A DNA stretch of 64,000 nt from Chimonanthus salicifolius. Its lineage: Eukaryota > Streptophyta > Magnoliopsida > Laurales > Calycanthaceae. The notes under the pieces are model-generated. The model was given only the letters and a program-made list of their open reading frames with translations, did no database searches and had not been told where the DNA came from. Position numbers and translations under genes: made by a program. Location: NCBI GenBank assembly GCA_013350335.1, contig CM023539.1, positions 34,210,631 through 34,274,630 of the forward strand, written 5' to 3'. Positions 60,801-64,000 of the stretch are shown piece by piece. Numbering within the stretch: position 1 is the stretch's first letter; every line of letters starts with the position of its first letter.

Positions 60801-61633
60801 TGATATCGTCTGTGTTAGTATATTGTTTTTATTTTATTGAAATTAAGTAAATAAAAAAATTATTTATTAAATTAAAATTCAATCCCCAAAGTTAGAATTT
60901 CAATTAGAACTAAATCAATAATTTAGTGTGGGCCCATGGGACCCACATTCCTTGGTTGAATTTATTGTAGAAATTAGTTTTACCAAAATTTACCCCCATT
61001 GAGATTTTTTTAGTCGATTTTCAAGTGAATCAAGTTTTTCAAACTGATTTATATGGTTATAATATATTTATAGAACACTAAGTCACAATCTCAATAAAAA
61101 CCAGCCCATACCTTAGAGACATTCCATGAGTACAGGTAGATTAGATCAATTGGAAATAAATAGTGAATAATCATGATGTTAATATTATTAGAAATTATAA
61201 CTTAGTGATATGCGAATTATGTTTTTGACATATGTATACGAACGAAAAACCGAGAGTAACCCCGACACCGTTCGTGCTATCCCACGATTCATCTCTCTTC
61301 GATGATCATCTTCGGTCAGGTAGGTTTTCCTACATCGTTGAAGCACTAGGGTGTGTTCCCACTTATGTTGTTATGATTATGACAAATATGATTTGATTTC
61401 TTAAAAGGTTATACAAGTTTATTTTCGAAAATGATGCTTATTTCATTTATAAGGTACGGAAGCATTTAGAAATATATGATAAGAAATTATGCTTATGATT
61501 GAGAATAAATGGGAATTCTTGAGAGCATCATTTTGCATTCATGTACCTCACGCATGTTGCATGAGATGCGAATTGTATTGACGACCAAAGTCGGATTGTA
61601 CGATTACGCTTTGGCATCATGAATAAAGATAAT

Positions 61634-61770
61634 GAGTTGAGCCGTAGTGCTCCTAGGTCATAGAAGTCCCGAAATGATAATTGGGCCATAGAGCTCCTGG
61701 GTCAGAGAAGTCCCGAAAGGAAACAGAAATATGATTGGGATGAAGTGCCCCTGGGTAACCAGTCCCGAAA
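61634..61770 (+). repeat. three tandem units related to the LTR copy A array
   Basis: Units with gggccatagagctcctgggt and agaagtcccgaaa, about 45-50 bp each. Confidence 0.75.
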
Positions 61771-62002
61771 CCCAGCGCAGAGGGAGGAGACCACACTCCA
61801 CCGATAGTCTTGGTTGTAAAAATTATGGATAGGGAACAGTCCCCGGCAGATGCCACTGCAAAGACTGGGTATTGGAGGCTACACTCCACCAGAGGGTCCG
61901 ATTAAATTGTTGGATGCATATCATGAGGCATGGAAAAGACATGCATTGTTCATAACACTCATGGCATGTCATATTATGGAAACTATGGATTATAGTTTGA
62001 GC

Positions 62003-62519
62003 CAATGTTGTGAAAATCGAATCGCATCGTAAATCGTTAATACATCTTGGATCGCAACTCGTGTATCGTAAATCGTAGAATCGTAAGATTCATAAGTGTC
62101 TTTTCTCAAAAATATTTAAAATTTGAAATAACGTAAAATATATCTAAAATGTAATAACATGAGCAATTCTCTAACTTTCTTTCAATATTAAGTGAATTCT
62201 ATATAATTAGTTCATTGGAGCTCAAATTTCAATGCTCCAACTCCAAAAAGTATAAGACCAGTATATAATCCAACTATATTGTGAAAAATCAATAATGAAC
62301 TAAAAACCCTCAAAAAATCGAAAGGTCTTAAATGCTCATTAACTCAAGCCTTAAAAACCATTAAAACGAAATGTTTCATGCTTTCACACTCCTAATAACC
62401 CTATAATTCTATTATTTATACGAATCGTAAGATTTGTTGATAGATACGAATCGTTCCTCTTATCATATCGTATGAATCGTAAGATACGAATCATGTATCG
62501 TAAGATTTTAACAACCATG
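62003..62519. mobile_element. hAT-like non-autonomous element, copy 2
   Basis: 517 bp, colinear with copy 1 at 30888-31406. Ends caatgttgtgaaaatc and gattttaacaaccatg, subterminal aatcgtaagat words, and a perfect 8-bp duplication gtttgagc at 61995-62002 and 62520-62527. It inserted into the right LTR arm. Confidence 0.88.
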
Positions 62520-63252
62520 GTTTGAGCATGAGATTTTCGAGCATGAAATGTTTATGAGATATTATATTATGTTATCATTTGAAAAAGTATGGAAACTTTA
62601 TAATGATATGAATTGATTTTAAAAAAATGTACTATGATATGCTTTTGGAAAATGATTTACCATAACACTCCTTTGTGCACCACCTTATGATTGAGATTCC
62701 TACTGGACGAGTTGACTAAGCCCATAATTTCCCCCTTTAGATGTAGGTGCAGGTCAAGGAAACAGAGATGATGTTAGACTAAGCGGCAGTCAAGCAGAGG
62801 CAAGATTTCATGAGAAGAGATGCTTGTGACTTAGTTCATATTGATATTTGAGAACAATGTAATTCGTGAGAGAGAATGACCATGGGATGTAATATTCTTC
62901 AATTCATAGATATTTGATGTAATGTGTTTGACTTATGTTGGGAATTTCCTTACTTTTACTTTGAGATGTGATATATTATTCATGCAATATATAAATGTTT
63001 TGAATTTCCACTGTTTATGCTAGCATGTGTAAGTTTTATAGTGGATTCCAATCCACGCATATGCTAGGTTGGGCCAGTCGGAGGGTTGCGTCTTCGGACT
63101 CGGACTCGGACTTGGCTCGCATCGTGGCGTCTCCTCCCTCTCCACAGAAATGTCCATTTATTATCACTCTGATCTAGGTGGGAGAGGTCAGGGCGTTACA
63201 AGTTCAACATACTATAACCCTTAAAACTCCTTACTTGCCACTAACCAAGCAC

Positions 63253-63818
63253 CAAGCCTCCATTAGCATAATATGTGTAGTGAATGTGCTCATGTAATTT
63301 TGCAGCCTTTCAAAATATAGTATCATTTAGAGTTGACTTTCCTTGTATAGTTTTTCTTTTCTTCTTTTTTTAGTGTAAGGAGACCTATATTTATAGAGGA
63401 TGTGTGTACTTTTTTTAATAAATGAATGAAATTACAATTCTTCTTCTCAAATCACTTTTTTTCAATCATCACCAATATACATGCATGATTACAATGCAAA
63501 ATCAAATGGAATACAATTGAATTCTTTTGAGATTTGTCTATTCTCCACAAGTTCCAAGAACCTTAATGGTATTCCACTATTTCTCAAGATGACAATGCTT
63601 TGTCAAGAGCACCAAGCAACTAATGTAAAAGGCTTTTTCTTTATTTTATTGCTTTCAAGTTGTGACACAATTGTCATTATTTTTGCCAGCCATATTTTAT
63701 TAGCCTGTATATGGATTCGTCGTCTTAAGATCCCACTTTTAAGTCAATAAGATCTTGATTTGATTTAATCATATATTCAGATCAACATTAATTCCATTTA
63801 TCAATTTAGATCGCCATC
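63253..63818 (+). mobile_element. probable LTR ending at a tRNA-Met primer site
   Basis: Features in order are a TATA-like cctatatttatagagg (63384), gaatgaaattac (63424) as a possible polyadenylation zone, a C/T-rich leader, and ttggtaatcagagc at 63821, the initiator tRNA-Met site with one extra base. The left end is unknown. Confidence 0.45.
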
Positions 63819-64000
63819 AAATTGGTAATCAGAGCCCGATTTTCCTTGTGCCTTTGAAATTGATAAAATGATGAATTAGGAACATGAACATGGAAGTGGC
63901 AATAACATTGCAAGAGAGAGTGATTATCGTGGTATTGAAATTGAAGAATTAAGAAGATAAGCCGCACAGTTAACGAAGTGGCTTTCCTAGGTTAAGTGTT
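63819..64000 (+). mobile_element. start of retrotransposon internal region, cut by window end
   Basis: After the primer-site-like bases a frame with stops reads SDYRGIEIEELRR and AAQLTKWLS, reminiscent of Ty3 gag leaders (IEELRRQ.AQL). Too short for assignment. Confidence 0.4.

Larger units (their letters stand above)
60801..63198 (+). mobile_element. chromovirus-like LTR, right arm of inverted pair (B)
   Basis: Plus-strand LTR ending gtcagggcgttaca, related to copy A (36400-40358). It holds tandem repeat units (61634-61770) and an hAT-like insertion. Its start near 60800 is inferred from the length of the left arm. The outer ends of both arms carry the same 5-bp duplication agttc (58376-58380 and 63199-63203). 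Confidence 0.6.

Overview
The window is nuclear DNA of a flowering plant. It holds three protein-coding loci with plant-type orthologues: TML of the endocytic TPLATE complex, a KIN-10 kinesin, and plastid OEP16-1. Two of them are split by multi-kilobase introns with GT-AG borders. Nearly everything else is plant transposable-element sequence: L1-type LINEs with a C-terminal RNase H, an RTE LINE, Ty1/copia, long chromovirus-like LTRs, TRIMs, hAT-like non-autonomous elements, MITEs and tRNA-derived SINEs. I cannot name the species. The DNA is AT-rich, with TA microsatellites and poly(G) tracts.

Layout. 0-1.2 kb: last coding part of TML on +, broken by two frameshifts. 2.0-2.2 kb: two degenerate 5S rRNA-like units. 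2.7-14.8 kb: a nest of LINEs (an RTE copy split by an L1 3' end and by an LTR), LTR fragments and a fold-back MITE. 15.1-16.9 kb: a 1.2-kb hAT-like element and a MITE. 18.7-33.2 kb: a complete KIN-10 kinesin gene on - (15 coding exons, 696 codons), whose introns carry SINEs, LINEs and an hAT-like element. 34-46 kb: nested chromovirus-like LTRs and several LTRs of another family, with a 2.8-kb solo LTR (D) flanked by a perfect 5-bp target duplication. 46.4-49.9 kb: a MITE, a SINE and a tandem TRIM (three LTRs, two internal domains, one target duplication). 51.1-57.3 kb: the last three exons of OEP16-1 on -, with a complete TRIM, a LINE 3' end and a copia fragment in its introns; its upstream exons are not in the window. 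57.8-63.2 kb: an L1 RNase H fragment interrupted by two LTR arms in inverted orientation. 63.2-64 kb: a probable LTR with primer-binding site and gag start running off the edge.

The three host genes share no operon-like or pathway link. The most informative signals are in the mobile DNA: retro-insertions shortened to little more than a poly(A) tail but still flanked by 13-14-bp target duplications; a TRIM integrated as a tandem; LTRs of one family carrying different palindrome arrays at the same place; and an inverted LTR pair bounded by a single 5-bp duplication. No tRNA gene, CRISPR array or prokaryote-like operon was found.
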